Shown here: piece after piece, positions 8,099-16,873 of the stretch | How the letters are laid out: the number at the start of each line of letters is the position of its first letter | Numbering within the stretch: the first letter of the stretch is position 1 | Assembly: GCF_002077945.1 (NCBI RefSeq) | Contig: NZ_LVYD01000001.1 | Location: 701,793-765,792 of the forward strand | Origin: Niastella vici | GTDB lineage: Bacteria; Bacteroidota; Bacteroidia; Chitinophagales; Chitinophagaceae | Direction of reading: 5' to 3' | Length of the DNA stretch: 64,000 nucleotides | The notes under the pieces: generated by a model | What the model was told of the DNA's origin: nothing | The model's input: only the letters and a program-made list of their open reading frames with translations | Database searches by the model: none | Position numbers and translations under genes: made by a program

Positions 8099-8887
8099 TT
8101 ATAATTTTTTGATCCTGATATTCCGGTACCATACGGTGTTACCGTGGTCCTGCAAGGCGATCCTTCCTTTTTTAAACGTTCCGAAGCCCGCCCATTGTTT
8201 GAATTTGCTGCCTGCGATCATTTTTTTCCAGGCATCGTCCCACATGGTAGTGGTGAGCACTTTGGTTCCGTTCAAATGAAATTCAAGTGCGCCTTTATTT
8301 GAAATGATCTCCACCTGGTTCCACTCCCCGGCTGGTTTTACCGTTTCGGGGGTGCTGGTAATAAGATCATAGAGATCGCCGGCGCGGTGCTTAATAATTT
8401 TAGCATCGGGATGCGCGGCATTGTCGAGCACCTGCATTTCGGGCCCGGTCCAATAAGGTTTTTCAAACTTGGGCCCTTCCTGCACATAGAACATGATACC
8501 ACTGTTGCCAGCCGGTGAAATTTTCCAATCCAGTTTCAGATCGAAATTCTCATATTCATCATTGGTGACCAGGTCGCCGCCACCAACTATGTTATTGTCT
8601 TTTTTAGTGGTGGTATCAAGGTGTAATGCTCCATCGGTCACCTGCCAGGCCGAACCATCGGAGGTATTGTTGAATACATGGAAATTGCTTTTTGAAGTGC
8701 CGTCGAACAACAATTGCCAGCCGGCGCTTTTTTCTTCATCGGTGAGGCGGTTGTTCATATCAGCAGGAGCTGCAGTGGTCATAGTATCCTTTTTTGTTGA
8801 ATCGGTTTCCGGTTGTTTTGTGCCGGAACCACCCTGGCAACCGGCAATTGCTCCTGCGAACAGGAGGCAGGCAAACGTAGTACGCAT
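8099..8887 (-). CDS. DUF1080 (3-keto-disaccharide hydrolase-type) lipoprotein
   Basis: This is a 262-residue lipoprotein: MRTTFACLLFAGAIAGC gives a lipobox with the acyl Cys at about 17, then a low-complexity Thr/Asp/Lys linker. The DUF1080 beta-sandwich starts near 60 (GWQLLFDGTSKSNFH) and carries the family signatures GNSGIMFYVQE, GPEMQVLDN, HRAGDLYDLI and WYRNIRIKKL at the end. PF06439 members have been described as hydrolases of 3-keto-disaccharides and 3-keto-glycosides. Here it is the second gene of a tandem DUF1080 pair 28 bases apart, embedded in a cluster of sugar oxidoreductases. It probably acts on the outer face of a membrane in the periplasm or at the surface. Confidence 0.88.
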   Translation of the reverse strand: MRTTFACLLFAGAIAGCQGGSGTKQPETDSTKKDTMTTAAPADMNNRLTDEEKSAGWQLLFDGTSKSNFHVFNNTSDGSAWQVTDGALHLDTTTKKDNNIVGGGDLVTNDEYENFDLKLDWKISPAGNSGIMFYVQEGPKFEKPYWTGPEMQVLDNAAHPDAKIIKHRAGDLYDLITSTPETVKPAGEWNQVEIISNKGALEFHLNGTKVLTTTMWDDAWKKMIAGSKFKQWAGFGTFKKGRIALQDHGNTVWYRNIRIKKL

Positions 8888-8915
8888 ATGTTGATGATTT
8901 TAGTGAAAAGGCGAA

Positions 8916-9635
8916 TTATAACCGTTTGATACGGATATTTCTAAACGCTACACCATCACCATGGTCCTGTAAGGCAATTCTGCCTTTCCGGAACATGCCA
9001 AAACCGGCCCAGTTCTTAAACTTACTGTTAGCGATCAATTGCTTCCAGTTGTCGTTCAACATGGTGGTAGATACAACTTTGGTTCCGTTCTGGAATAAAT
9101 CAAGCTGACCTTTATTGATAATGATCTCTATCTGGTTCCATTGACCCCAGGGATGTACGTTTTCGGGGGTACTGGCAATAAGATCGTACAGATCACCGGC
9201 ACGATGTTTATTGATCTTTGCATCGTGATGGCCATTGTTGTCAATGATCTGCATTTCGGGACCGGTTAAATAGGATGCATTGTATTTGGGATCTTCCTGA
9301 ACAAGAAAAATAATACCACTGTTACCAGCCGAATCGATCTTCCAATCGAGTTTCAGATCAAAATTTTCATATTCTTCATTGGTGGTCAGGTCACCACCAC
9401 CTGCGCCGCCTTTTTTAGCCTGGGGATCAAGGTATAAAATACCATCCTGTACTTTCCATGCACCCCCATCTGATTTACTATTATAAACGTGCCAGGCGCT
9501 TTTTGAACTGCCATCGAACAAAACCTGCCAGCCATCATTTTTACCAGCGGCATCTTTTGATGCACCTGTTGATTTGTGCTCAGCATGGCAGGCCAGCAAG
9601 GCAAAAGGGAATAAGGCGATAATAATCTTCTTCAT
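8916..9635 (-). CDS. DUF1080 (3-keto-disaccharide hydrolase-type) lipoprotein, tandem paralogue
   Basis: This 239-residue protein is a close paralogue of the next gene, sharing GWQVLFDGSSKSAWH, GNSGIIFLVQE, GPEMQIIDN, HRAGDLYDLIAST and the terminal FRNIRIKRL. The signal MKKIIIALFPFALLAC is a lipobox with Cys at about 16. The pair is a recent-looking tandem duplication with a shorter linker in this copy. A terminator just upstream separates it from the cytochrome gene, so the two DUF1080 genes probably form their own two-gene operon. The predicted role is cleavage of 3-keto-glycosides made by the cluster's dehydrogenases, inferred from family and context. Confidence 0.88.
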   Translation of the reverse strand: MKKIIIALFPFALLACHAEHKSTGASKDAAGKNDGWQVLFDGSSKSAWHVYNSKSDGGAWKVQDGILYLDPQAKKGGAGGGDLTTNEEYENFDLKLDWKIDSAGNSGIIFLVQEDPKYNASYLTGPEMQIIDNNGHHDAKINKHRAGDLYDLIASTPENVHPWGQWNQIEIIINKGQLDLFQNGTKVVSTTMLNDNWKQLIANSKFKNWAGFGMFRKGRIALQDHGDGVAFRNIRIKRL

Positions 9636-9683
9636 GTATTTTCAGAAATAAGTGGTAGGGTGATCGGCAGCAATACCGTAAAA

Positions 9684-9712
9684 AAGAGACCCCTGCTTTT
9701 TGGAGGCAGGGG
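9684..9712 (-). terminator. Rho-independent terminator after the cytochrome c gene
   Basis: Read on the minus strand, GCCCCTGC and GCAGGGGT form the stem (9690-9696 with 9706-9712) and are followed by TCTCTTTTTT. It lies directly after the cytochrome gene stop. Confidence 0.8.
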
Positions 9713-9721
9713 CTATGGTGT

Positions 9722-10117
9722 TTATTTATTTTTTAAAGAGAGAACGTAGCGAACCATTTCCTTGGCGCTGTCAAGGCTTAATGTTGGGTGCGGTGTCATT
9801 GGTACGGTGCCCCAGTTACCAGAGCCCCCTTTGATCACCTTGTTGGCCAATGTTTCAATATTTGCGTCGGTAGCTTCATATTTTTTTGCCACATCGGTAT
9901 AAGCGGGACCGATATTTTTTTCGCTGATCTTATGACAGGTAGTGCAATCGAGTGCACCAATCATTTCAAGTCCTTTTTCATTGGCGCCTGCTGCGTCGCC
10001 GGCTGGTGCGCTATTGGCGCTTTCGGCTGGTTTTTCTTCAGTGCCTTTTTTGGTATCTGAGCCGCCGCATGCAACCATTGCTGTACATAAAGCAGCAAAT
10101 ACAAAGTATTTCTTCAT
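9722..10117 (-). CDS. Monoheme cytochrome c lipoprotein
   Basis: This is a 131-residue class I type cytochrome. The signal MKKYFVFAALCTAMVAC ends in a lipobox Cys (about 17), and an Ala/Lys/Asp-rich linker follows. The heme site is CTTCH (about 58-62), followed by KISEKNIGPAYTDVAKKY as in cytochrome c551/c552 proteins. A Met in GTVPMTPHP is the likely distal ligand. Tethered in the periplasm it can carry electrons from a flavoprotein dehydrogenase to the terminal oxidase. It sits within a sugar-oxidation cluster that has two GMC flavoproteins and their small subunit, so it is the best local candidate for their electron acceptor; that pairing is inferred. Confidence 0.9.
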   Translation of the reverse strand: MKKYFVFAALCTAMVACGGSDTKKGTEEKPAESANSAPAGDAAGANEKGLEMIGALDCTTCHKISEKNIGPAYTDVAKKYEATDANIETLANKVIKGGSGNWGTVPMTPHPTLSLDSAKEMVRYVLSLKNK

Positions 10118-10169
10118 CGAAACAAAAGTTTAAGTTCTGAAATGCAATTTAAAAGTTTAGCAAATTACA

Positions 10170-11225
10170 TTATTTTAATCCTAATACCGATCTATTAAAT
10201 TTTTCATCGCTACCGGTTCCTGCAAAATCGTCAAAAGCTTTTTCTGTAACCCGTATAATATGATCTTTGATAAACACTGACCCTTCTGCAGCCCCGTCTT
10301 CAGGATGTTTTATGCAACATTCCCATTCAAGCACGGCCCAGCCTGCATAGTCGTAGGCGGCCAGTTTGCTGAAGATCGATTTAAAATCTACCTGGCCATC
10401 GCCCAGCGAGCGGAAACGGCCGGCGCGGTCGATCCAGTTCTGGTAACCACCATATACCCCTTGTTTTCCTGTTGGGTTAAACTCGGCATCTTTTACATGG
10501 AACATGCGGATGCGTTCATGATAGTTATCGATGTATTCGAGATAGTCGAGGCATTGCAATACGAAGTGTGAAGGATCGTACAGCAGGCATGCCCGGGGAT
10601 GGTTATTGGTATGCTGTAAGAACATTTCATAAGAGATACCATCGTGCAGATCTTCACCGGGGTGAATTTCATAACAGAGGTCAACCCCACATTCATCAAA
10701 AGCATTCAGGATGGGCAGCCAGCGGTTAGCCAGCTCTTTAAAACCGGTCTCAACCAGTCCGGCAGGGCGTTGTGGCCAGGGATATACCGTGGGCCATAAC
10801 AGCGCGCCACTGAACGTGGCATGGGCGTTGAGGCCCAGGTTCTGCGATGCTTTTGCTGCGTAGTGTAATTGTTGAACGGCCCATTCGGTCCTTGCTTTGG
10901 GATTATTACGGAATTTTTCCGGTGCAAAGCCATCGAACAATGTATCATAAGCCGGATGAACGGCCACCAGTTGTCCCTGTAAATGGGTGGAGAGCTCAGT
11001 GATCTCGAGCCCGCATTCTTTAACCAGCCCTTTTATTTCGTCAGCATAGGTTTTGCTTTCCGCTGCTTTTTGCAGATCGATACAGCGGCTGTCCCAGCTG
11101 GGTATTTGCACACCAACAAAACCGAGGCTTTTTGCCCACTGGCAAATTGATTTCAATGAATTGAATGGTGGCTGATCGCCCATGAACTGAGCCAGGAATA
11201 ATCCGGGTCCTTTTAACGTTTTCAT
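10170..11225 (-). CDS. Cytoplasmic sugar phosphate isomerase/epimerase-family TIM barrel
   Basis: This is a 351-residue AP-endonuclease-2-like barrel without a signal peptide (MKTLKGPGLFLAQFMGD). Landmarks include VGVQIPSWDSRC, ITELSTHLQGQ, CYEIHPGEDLHDG, LLYDPSHFVLQCLDY, RMFHVKDAEF and LEWECCIKHPEDG; the Glu, Asp, His and Glu in these strands form the expected metal site. It is longer than the exported paralogues and belongs to a different subgroup. It is probably co-transcribed with the Gfo/Idh/MocA gene upstream on the same strand, with 121 bases between. Its lack of export suggests it handles sugars after uptake. Confidence 0.88.
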   Translation of the reverse strand: MKTLKGPGLFLAQFMGDQPPFNSLKSICQWAKSLGFVGVQIPSWDSRCIDLQKAAESKTYADEIKGLVKECGLEITELSTHLQGQLVAVHPAYDTLFDGFAPEKFRNNPKARTEWAVQQLHYAAKASQNLGLNAHATFSGALLWPTVYPWPQRPAGLVETGFKELANRWLPILNAFDECGVDLCYEIHPGEDLHDGISYEMFLQHTNNHPRACLLYDPSHFVLQCLDYLEYIDNYHERIRMFHVKDAEFNPTGKQGVYGGYQNWIDRAGRFRSLGDGQVDFKSIFSKLAAYDYAGWAVLEWECCIKHPEDGAAEGSVFIKDHIIRVTEKAFDDFAGTGSDEKFNRSVLGLK

Positions 11226-11346
11226 TTAATGGCGCTTTGAGTGATTAGGAATTTGATAATTGCAGATTTGCGAAACCAGGCCTGCGCGTTCTTCGACTTT
11301 CCGCCAAAGGGCATACACGCGTTCCCGACTGAAGGATCAAAACGCA

Positions 11347-12513
11347 CTACACTTCAAACAATGTCCATTTTTCTTTGCTGGCGCTGCTCTTTACCACATT
11401 ATCAATAAACGCCATGCCCCGAACGCCTTCGTCTACCCGCGGAAAATCGAGCATTTCTTTTGATGGTTCCTTCCCATCGATCTTTGCTGAAAGCGTTAGT
11501 GCAAAATTGCGATAGATATTACCGAAAGCTTCGAGATAACCTTCAGGGTGACCGCCCGGAGTGCGGCAGTTATGCGTAGCAAATGAAGATAATACGCCTG
11601 TATAATTGGCGCCTGCACGCAAAATCTGTGTCGGTTGATCGAGCCATTTTACGATGAGACTATTGGGTTCGTGTTGTGCCCATTCCAATCCACCGGTTTC
11701 GCCGTATACCCGAATTTTTAAAGCATTCTCTTCCCCGGCGGCTATTTGTGAAGCTATTAATACACCGGCGGCGCCATTATCGAACTTTAATAATACGTTA
11801 CCATCATCATCGAGGTGGCGGCCTTCAACCATGATGTTCAGATCGGCGCACAGTTGTGTGATCTTTAAACCAGTGATGTATTCTGTAAGGTGGGCAGCAT
11901 GTGTACCAATATCGCCCATAGCACCGGCCTTACCCGATTTCTTGGGATCGGTTCTCCAGGCTGCCTGTGCATTGCCTTCACGTTCACTCAATTTGCTTAA
12001 CCAACCTTGCGGATACTCTACAATTACTTTTCTAACCTTGCCAAACACACCGCCCTGTACCATGGCGCGGGCCTGCTTAACCATGGGATAACCCGAATAG
12101 GTATGTGTTAAGCATAATTGCAAACCGGTTTCCTGAACTTTTTTGCTTAACTGTTTAGCTTCATCGAGTGTGAAGGTCATTGGTTTTTCGATCACCACAT
12201 GAAAGCCATGGTCAAGCGCCATCATAGCCGGTGCAAAGTGCGCGAAATTGGGCGTTACAATGGTCACAAAATCCATGCGTTTGTCAGCTGGCAATTTGCT
12301 TTCTGCCCTGATCATATCTTCATAATTGGTATATATGCGGTCATCGGGAAGAAATAACATCTTACCAGATTCGATGGCCGTTTCAGGATTAACGCTTAAG
12401 GCTCCACAGGAGAGCTCAATAAGGCCATCCATATTGGCAGCAATGCGGTGAACAGCGCCGATAAAGGCATCCTTGCCTCCACCCACCATTCCCATTCTTA
12501 ATTTTCTGTTCAT
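11347..12513 (-). CDS. Cytoplasmic Gfo/Idh/MocA-family oxidoreductase
   Basis: This is a 388-residue NAD(P)-dependent oxidoreductase without an export signal. The Rossmann motif is MGMVGGGKDAFIGAVHR (about 7-23), VTIVTPNFAHFAPA lies at strand 4 and VIEKPMTFTL (about 131) is the catalytic-Lys hallmark. The C-terminal domain contains GDIGTHAAHLTEYITG with the His expected near the nicotinamide ring. Members oxidise or reduce sugar carbonyls, including C3 positions of glycosides. It is transcribed away from the MFS transporter gene across a 175-base shared upstream region, so import and metabolism may share control. Confidence 0.9.
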   Translation of the reverse strand: MNRKLRMGMVGGGKDAFIGAVHRIAANMDGLIELSCGALSVNPETAIESGKMLFLPDDRIYTNYEDMIRAESKLPADKRMDFVTIVTPNFAHFAPAMMALDHGFHVVIEKPMTFTLDEAKQLSKKVQETGLQLCLTHTYSGYPMVKQARAMVQGGVFGKVRKVIVEYPQGWLSKLSEREGNAQAAWRTDPKKSGKAGAMGDIGTHAAHLTEYITGLKITQLCADLNIMVEGRHLDDDGNVLLKFDNGAAGVLIASQIAAGEENALKIRVYGETGGLEWAQHEPNSLIVKWLDQPTQILRAGANYTGVLSSFATHNCRTPGGHPEGYLEAFGNIYRNFALTLSAKIDGKEPSKEMLDFPRVDEGVRGMAFIDNVVKSSASKEKWTLFEV

Positions 12514-12688
12514 GAAAAAGAAATTAGAAAATGTGAAAAAGGATTTGTTTTAAAATAAAAAATTACATTTACATGCTTATTTGAATCTAACGAATTTACA
12601 TTAGCGTTCGATAAAGTTACGGTGGTTCGGTAAAAACTTTAAAAATTATCAATTACCAAACCGTTTAAAAACAAAATTGATTCTTGCC

Positions 12689-13924
12689 ATGCAACAACCA
12701 ACTATCCAACGTAAGCAATTATTTGTTGCCAGTTGTACTGCTCTTATTGTTACTGCAATGACCTTTGCGTTCCGTGCCTCGCTCGAAGGCGTATGGGGTC
12801 AGGAATTCCATCTCGATAAAGAACAAATTGGCTGGATCTTCAGTCCGGCATTCTGGGGTTTTACCCTGGCCATGGTATTTGGCGGCCCGCTTTGTGATAT
12901 AATAGGTATGAAACGTTTGATAGGGTTGGCTTTCATTGGCCATGTATCGGGCGTTATTATTTACCTGGTGGCCAAAGATGCCACCATGTTATTTATAGGT
13001 ACGCTGTGTATTGGTATTGGGAATGGCATGGTAGAAGCAGCCTGTAACCCCCTCGTAGTTTCCCTGTTCCCCGAGAACAAAACAACCATGTTGAACCGCT
13101 TTCACGTTTGGTTCCCCGGCGGGATTGTTATTGGTGGTTTGATCGCTTACGCATTACTCGAAAAATTGCAGATCGGCTGGCATGTCCTGGTAGCCTTGCT
13201 GCTGATACCTGCTGTTATATATGGGGTGTTATTCCTGAAATTGACTTTCCCCCCAACTGAACGGGTTGCAAAAGGAATTAGCACTAAACAAATGTTCGCA
13301 GCCTGCGTAAACCCGCTGTTCATAGTAATGGTCATTTGTATGTTCATGACCGCTGCTACTGAATTGGGTACTAACCAATGGCTGGGCGCTTTATTACAGG
13401 GTGCCGGTATTTCGGGCATTCTGGTACTGGTATTTATTAATGGCATTATGGCCCTGGGCCGTTCTTTTGCCGGCCCCGTGGTACACCGGTTGAATCCCAA
13501 TGGTATGTTGATCTTTTCGGCCCTGTTTGCCGGCATTGGTTTAATACTGTTGAGCAAAGCCAGCGGTGGTGCTGCATTTGGCGCTGCATTGGTTTTTGCG
13601 GTGGGTATCTGCTTCTTTTGGCCTACCATGCTGGGTTTTGTATCGGAATATTTACCCAATACAGGTGCATTAGGGCTTTCCTTAATGGGCGGGGCCGGGA
13701 TGTTTTCGGTTTCTTTAATATTGCCAGTGATGGGAAAATGGTACGATAAATATAAAGCGGCCGCTGTTGCAGCCGGCGAAGAGGCTGCTAAAGCCGATGC
13801 TATAGCGGGATCGAATACATTTATGAAAGTGGCTATAATGCCTGCGATCCTGGTGGTGATCTTCGTGATCGTTTATTTTGCCCGTCGCAAGCACTATACA
13901 CAACATAAACAGGCGATAGCATAG
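12689..13924 (+). CDS. MFS transporter, probable sugar permease
   Basis: This is an inner-membrane permease of about 411 residues with roughly 12 hydrophobic segments in two halves. Conserved-looking pieces include the segment 2-3 loop (GGPLCDIIGMKRLIG, matching the MFS G-D-x-x-G-x-K/R motif) and GRSFAGPVVHRLNPNG at the equivalent place in the second half. The ATG at 12689 is preferred to an in-frame TTG 12 bases earlier. It heads a plus-strand block that runs into the isomerase and GMC oxidoreductase genes, and it is the only transporter in the cluster, so it should import the oxidised or cleaved sugar product; the exact substrate is unknown. Confidence 0.87.
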   Translation: MQQPTIQRKQLFVASCTALIVTAMTFAFRASLEGVWGQEFHLDKEQIGWIFSPAFWGFTLAMVFGGPLCDIIGMKRLIGLAFIGHVSGVIIYLVAKDATMLFIGTLCIGIGNGMVEAACNPLVVSLFPENKTTMLNRFHVWFPGGIVIGGLIAYALLEKLQIGWHVLVALLLIPAVIYGVLFLKLTFPPTERVAKGISTKQMFAACVNPLFIVMVICMFMTAATELGTNQWLGALLQGAGISGILVLVFINGIMALGRSFAGPVVHRLNPNGMLIFSALFAGIGLILLSKASGGAAFGAALVFAVGICFFWPTMLGFVSEYLPNTGALGLSLMGGAGMFSVSLILPVMGKWYDKYKAAAVAAGEEAAKADAIAGSNTFMKVAIMPAILVVIFVIVYFARRKHYTQHKQAIA

Positions 13925-14079
13925 CTGTAAAGGGTAAAATAGCCGCTGTGCTGCTATTAACACCTGTTAGCTTATAATAGTACTATCTTAACCTTTTGTA
14001 ATAATTTAACGCGAAGGCTTTTACAATTAAACGAATTTGTGAGAACAATTTGTAAATTTCAATCTTAACATTTATAAAC

Positions 14080-14970
14080 ATGGCTAATCAATCGCGAAGA
14101 GTTGCCATCAAAAACCTGGTAGCGGGAACGGCCGCACTGGGTACTGCCAACGTGCTTTCGTCTTTTACCACCCCCTCAGCAATTAAATCAACTACTTTGA
14201 AAGGAAATATCAACCACGCTGTTTGCCGTTGGTGCTATGGTTCCATTGAGTTGGATGAATTTTGTGCGGCAGCAAAAAAAATGGGTATCAGTGCTATTGA
14301 CCTTGTTGGCCCCAAAGACTGGCCAACCTTACAAAAACACGGCCTGTTCTCTTCTATGTGCAATGGCGCCGAAATTAACCTGGTAGATGGCTGGAACGAT
14401 AAAAAAAATCACGCCCAGTTAATCAAGAACTACACCGAAATGATTCCCCTGGTAGCGAAAGCAGGTTATAAAAACCTCATTTGCTTCAGTGGCAACCGCC
14501 GGGGTATAGACGATGAAACCGGTTGGAACAATTGTGCTGAAGGCTTAAAGCAAATAATGCCCCTTGCTGAAAAGAACAATGTGATGATCGTAATGGAACT
14601 GCTGAACAGCAAAGTGAATCACAAAGATTACCAGTGCGATAAAACACCCTGGGGTGTTGAGCTGGTAAAGCGCGTAGGTTCCGAAAACTTCAAGCTGTTA
14701 TACGATATCTACCACATGCAGATCGATGAAGGCGATGTAATTCGCACCATCAAAGACAATCACCAGTACATAGCCCATTACCATACCGGTGGCGTTCCGG
14801 GCCGAAATGAAATTGATGAAACACAGGAGCTCTATTATCCTGCGATCATGAAGGCCATTCTTGAAACCGGTTTCAAAGGATATGTTGCGCAGGAATTTAT
14901 ACCCGCGCGCAAAACCAATGAAGAAAAGCTGGTTTCGCTTGAAAAAGCCATTAAGATCTGTGATGTATAA
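14080..14970 (+). CDS. Exported hydroxypyruvate-isomerase-like TIM barrel
   Basis: This is a 296-residue barrel of the Hyi/OtnI type. The N-terminus MANQSRRVAIKNLVAG carries a twin arginine and a hydrophobic stretch to about residue 30, consistent with Tat export. Family segments are VCRWCYGSIELDEF, VIVMELLNSKVNHKDY, LLYDIYHMQIDEGD, IAHYHTGGVPGRNEID and GYVAQEFIPAR; the Glu, Asp, His and Glu residues would bind the metal. Annotated relatives are called hydroxypyruvate isomerases, but a periplasmic member next to sugar dehydrogenases more likely works on keto-sugars. It is the first of five closely spaced plus-strand genes. Confidence 0.85.
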   Translation: MANQSRRVAIKNLVAGTAALGTANVLSSFTTPSAIKSTTLKGNINHAVCRWCYGSIELDEFCAAAKKMGISAIDLVGPKDWPTLQKHGLFSSMCNGAEINLVDGWNDKKNHAQLIKNYTEMIPLVAKAGYKNLICFSGNRRGIDDETGWNNCAEGLKQIMPLAEKNNVMIVMELLNSKVNHKDYQCDKTPWGVELVKRVGSENFKLLYDIYHMQIDEGDVIRTIKDNHQYIAHYHTGGVPGRNEIDETQELYYPAIMKAILETGFKGYVAQEFIPARKTNEEKLVSLEKAIKICDV

Positions 14971-15023
14971 AACTGTTTTCGCATTTTTCTCGTCTTTCTT
15001 AAAACTAAATAAAACAATGAATC

Positions 15024-16703
15024 ATGGCAGATAATGTATATGATGCTATTGTAGTGGGATCGGGTATCAGTGGCGGCTGGGCTGCAAAAGAACTGACCGA
15101 AAAAGGATTGAAAGTGCTGTTGCTGGAGCGGGGTGAAAATATTGAACATATTAAAGGCTATACTAGCGCCAATAAAGCACCCTGGGAATTTCCTCACCGC
15201 GGCGGCAAAACCCAGGAAATGATAAAGGAATATCCCGTGTTGAACAGGGATTATCCGCTCAATGAAATGAACCTGAATTACTGGACAAACGAAAAGGATT
15301 GTCCGTATACAGAAACAAAACGGTTCGACTGGTTCCGTGGTTACCATGTAGGCGGCCGTTCACTGATGTGGGGCCGTCAAAGCTATCGCTGGAGCGATCT
15401 CGATTTTGAAGCCAATGCAAAAGATGGCCATGGTGTTGACTGGCCCATCCGCTATAAAGAAATTGCGCCCTGGTACGACTATGTTGAGAAATTTGCCGGT
15501 ATCAGCGGTAGTAAAGAAGGCCTGGCGCATTTACCCGATGGACAGTTTCAGCCAGCCATGGAATTGAACTGTGTTGAGAAAGATGTGGCCGCCCGGCTTA
15601 AAGATCATTATAAAGGACAGCGTCATTTGTTTATTGGTCGCGTAGCGAATGCTACCCTGCCTTTACCGGGCAGAACCAATTGCCAGTACCGCAACAAATG
15701 CTGGTTGGGTTGTCCGTTCGGCGGTTATTTCAGCACGCAATCATCTACTTTGCCAGCTGCCGTAGCTACGGGTAATTTAACCCTTCGTCCTTTCTCTATT
15801 GTAACCAAAGTGCTGTACGATAAAGACAAGAAAAGAGCCACCGGTGTTGAAGTGATGGATGCGCAGGAAAACAAGACCTACGAGTTTAAATCGAAAGTAG
15901 TGTTCCTGTGCGCTTCGGCATTCAACAGTACCTGGGTGCTGTTCAATTCAGCAACTGATGTATGGCCCGGTGGTTTGGGCAGCAGCAGCGGCGAGTTGGG
16001 CCATAATGTAATGGACCACCATTTCCGCGTTGGTGCCGATGGAATTTTTGAGGGTTATGACGATAAATATTATTTCGGCCGCCGGCCCACCGGTTTTTAT
16101 ATCCCGCGTTTCCGCAATGTGGGCAGCGATAAAAGAGAATATGTGCGGGGCTTCGGTTACCAGGGCGCTGGCAGCCGCCAGGGTTGGAACCGCCAGATCG
16201 CGGAGCTGGGCATTGGCGCAGAATTAAAGAATGCTTTGCAGGAACCCGGTCCCTGGTCGTTGGGTATGACCGCTTTTGGCGAAATATTGCCCTACCACGA
16301 AAACACGATCTCGCTCGATAAAACGAAAAAAGATAAATGGGGTTTGCCGGTGCTGGCCATCGACTGCGAATTGAAGGATAATGAAAAAAAGATGCGGGTC
16401 GATATGAAGAACGATGCCATGGAAATGCTTACTGCCGCCGGTTTAAAGGATGTAAAACCTTCAGAAAGCGATTATTTCATGGGTATGGGTATTCATGAAA
16501 TGGGTACCGCCCGCATGGGTAAAGATGCCAAAACCTCTGTGCTCAATGGGCACAACCAGGTATGGGATGCCCCCAATGTATACGTAACCGATGGCGCCTG
16601 CATGACATCTGCTGCCTGCGTTAACCCCTCACTTACTTACATGGCATTAACGGCCCGTGCCGCTGATCATGCTGTGAGTGAATTGAAAAAAGGAAATCTG
16701 TAG
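15024..16703 (+). CDS. GMC oxidoreductase (FAD-dependent sugar dehydrogenase catalytic subunit)
   Basis: This is a 559-residue flavoprotein. The FAD dinucleotide motif VVGSGISGGWAAKEL lies at about 10-24. GYHVGGRSLMWGRQSYRWSD matches the GMC second signature region, and CWLGCPFGGYF is a Cys-rich loop found in gluconate-2-dehydrogenase-type members. The C-terminal catalytic pair is the His of GIHEMGTARMG (about 493) and the Asn of ACVNPSLTYMAL (about 537). No signal peptide is present; family members are carried through Tat by a small subunit, and one is encoded two genes downstream. The expected reaction is oxidation of a sugar hydroxyl (C3 or C1) with electrons passed to a cytochrome. Confidence 0.93.
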   Translation: MADNVYDAIVVGSGISGGWAAKELTEKGLKVLLLERGENIEHIKGYTSANKAPWEFPHRGGKTQEMIKEYPVLNRDYPLNEMNLNYWTNEKDCPYTETKRFDWFRGYHVGGRSLMWGRQSYRWSDLDFEANAKDGHGVDWPIRYKEIAPWYDYVEKFAGISGSKEGLAHLPDGQFQPAMELNCVEKDVAARLKDHYKGQRHLFIGRVANATLPLPGRTNCQYRNKCWLGCPFGGYFSTQSSTLPAAVATGNLTLRPFSIVTKVLYDKDKKRATGVEVMDAQENKTYEFKSKVVFLCASAFNSTWVLFNSATDVWPGGLGSSSGELGHNVMDHHFRVGADGIFEGYDDKYYFGRRPTGFYIPRFRNVGSDKREYVRGFGYQGAGSRQGWNRQIAELGIGAELKNALQEPGPWSLGMTAFGEILPYHENTISLDKTKKDKWGLPVLAIDCELKDNEKKMRVDMKNDAMEMLTAAGLKDVKPSESDYFMGMGIHEMGTARMGKDAKTSVLNGHNQVWDAPNVYVTDGACMTSAACVNPSLTYMALTARAADHAVSELKKGNL

Positions 16704-16866
16704 AATAATGTGCTAATGTGCAAATTTGCTAATGGGCTGATAATAAGGGCAGGCTTGTTAAATGTTTTCTTTACGGTTAAAATTTTTTTTAATTTACACG
16801 CTTCCTTAATTTATTAGATATCGTCTTCAATTAGCATATTAGCACATTATCAAATTAGCAAATAAG
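16704..16866. repeat. Inverted GCTAAT-word repeats between the two GMC genes
   Basis: A run of the words TAATGTGCTAATGTGC and ATTTGCTAAT (16706-16732) is mirrored in reverse complement at 16834-16866, with 16 of 17 bases matching in the best arm. About 100 bases of AT-rich DNA lie between. A transcript of this gap could fold into a long stem. It may stabilise or separate the messages of the two GMC genes, or it may be an inert intergenic repeat. Confidence 0.65.
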
Positions 16867-16873
16867 CAACACT

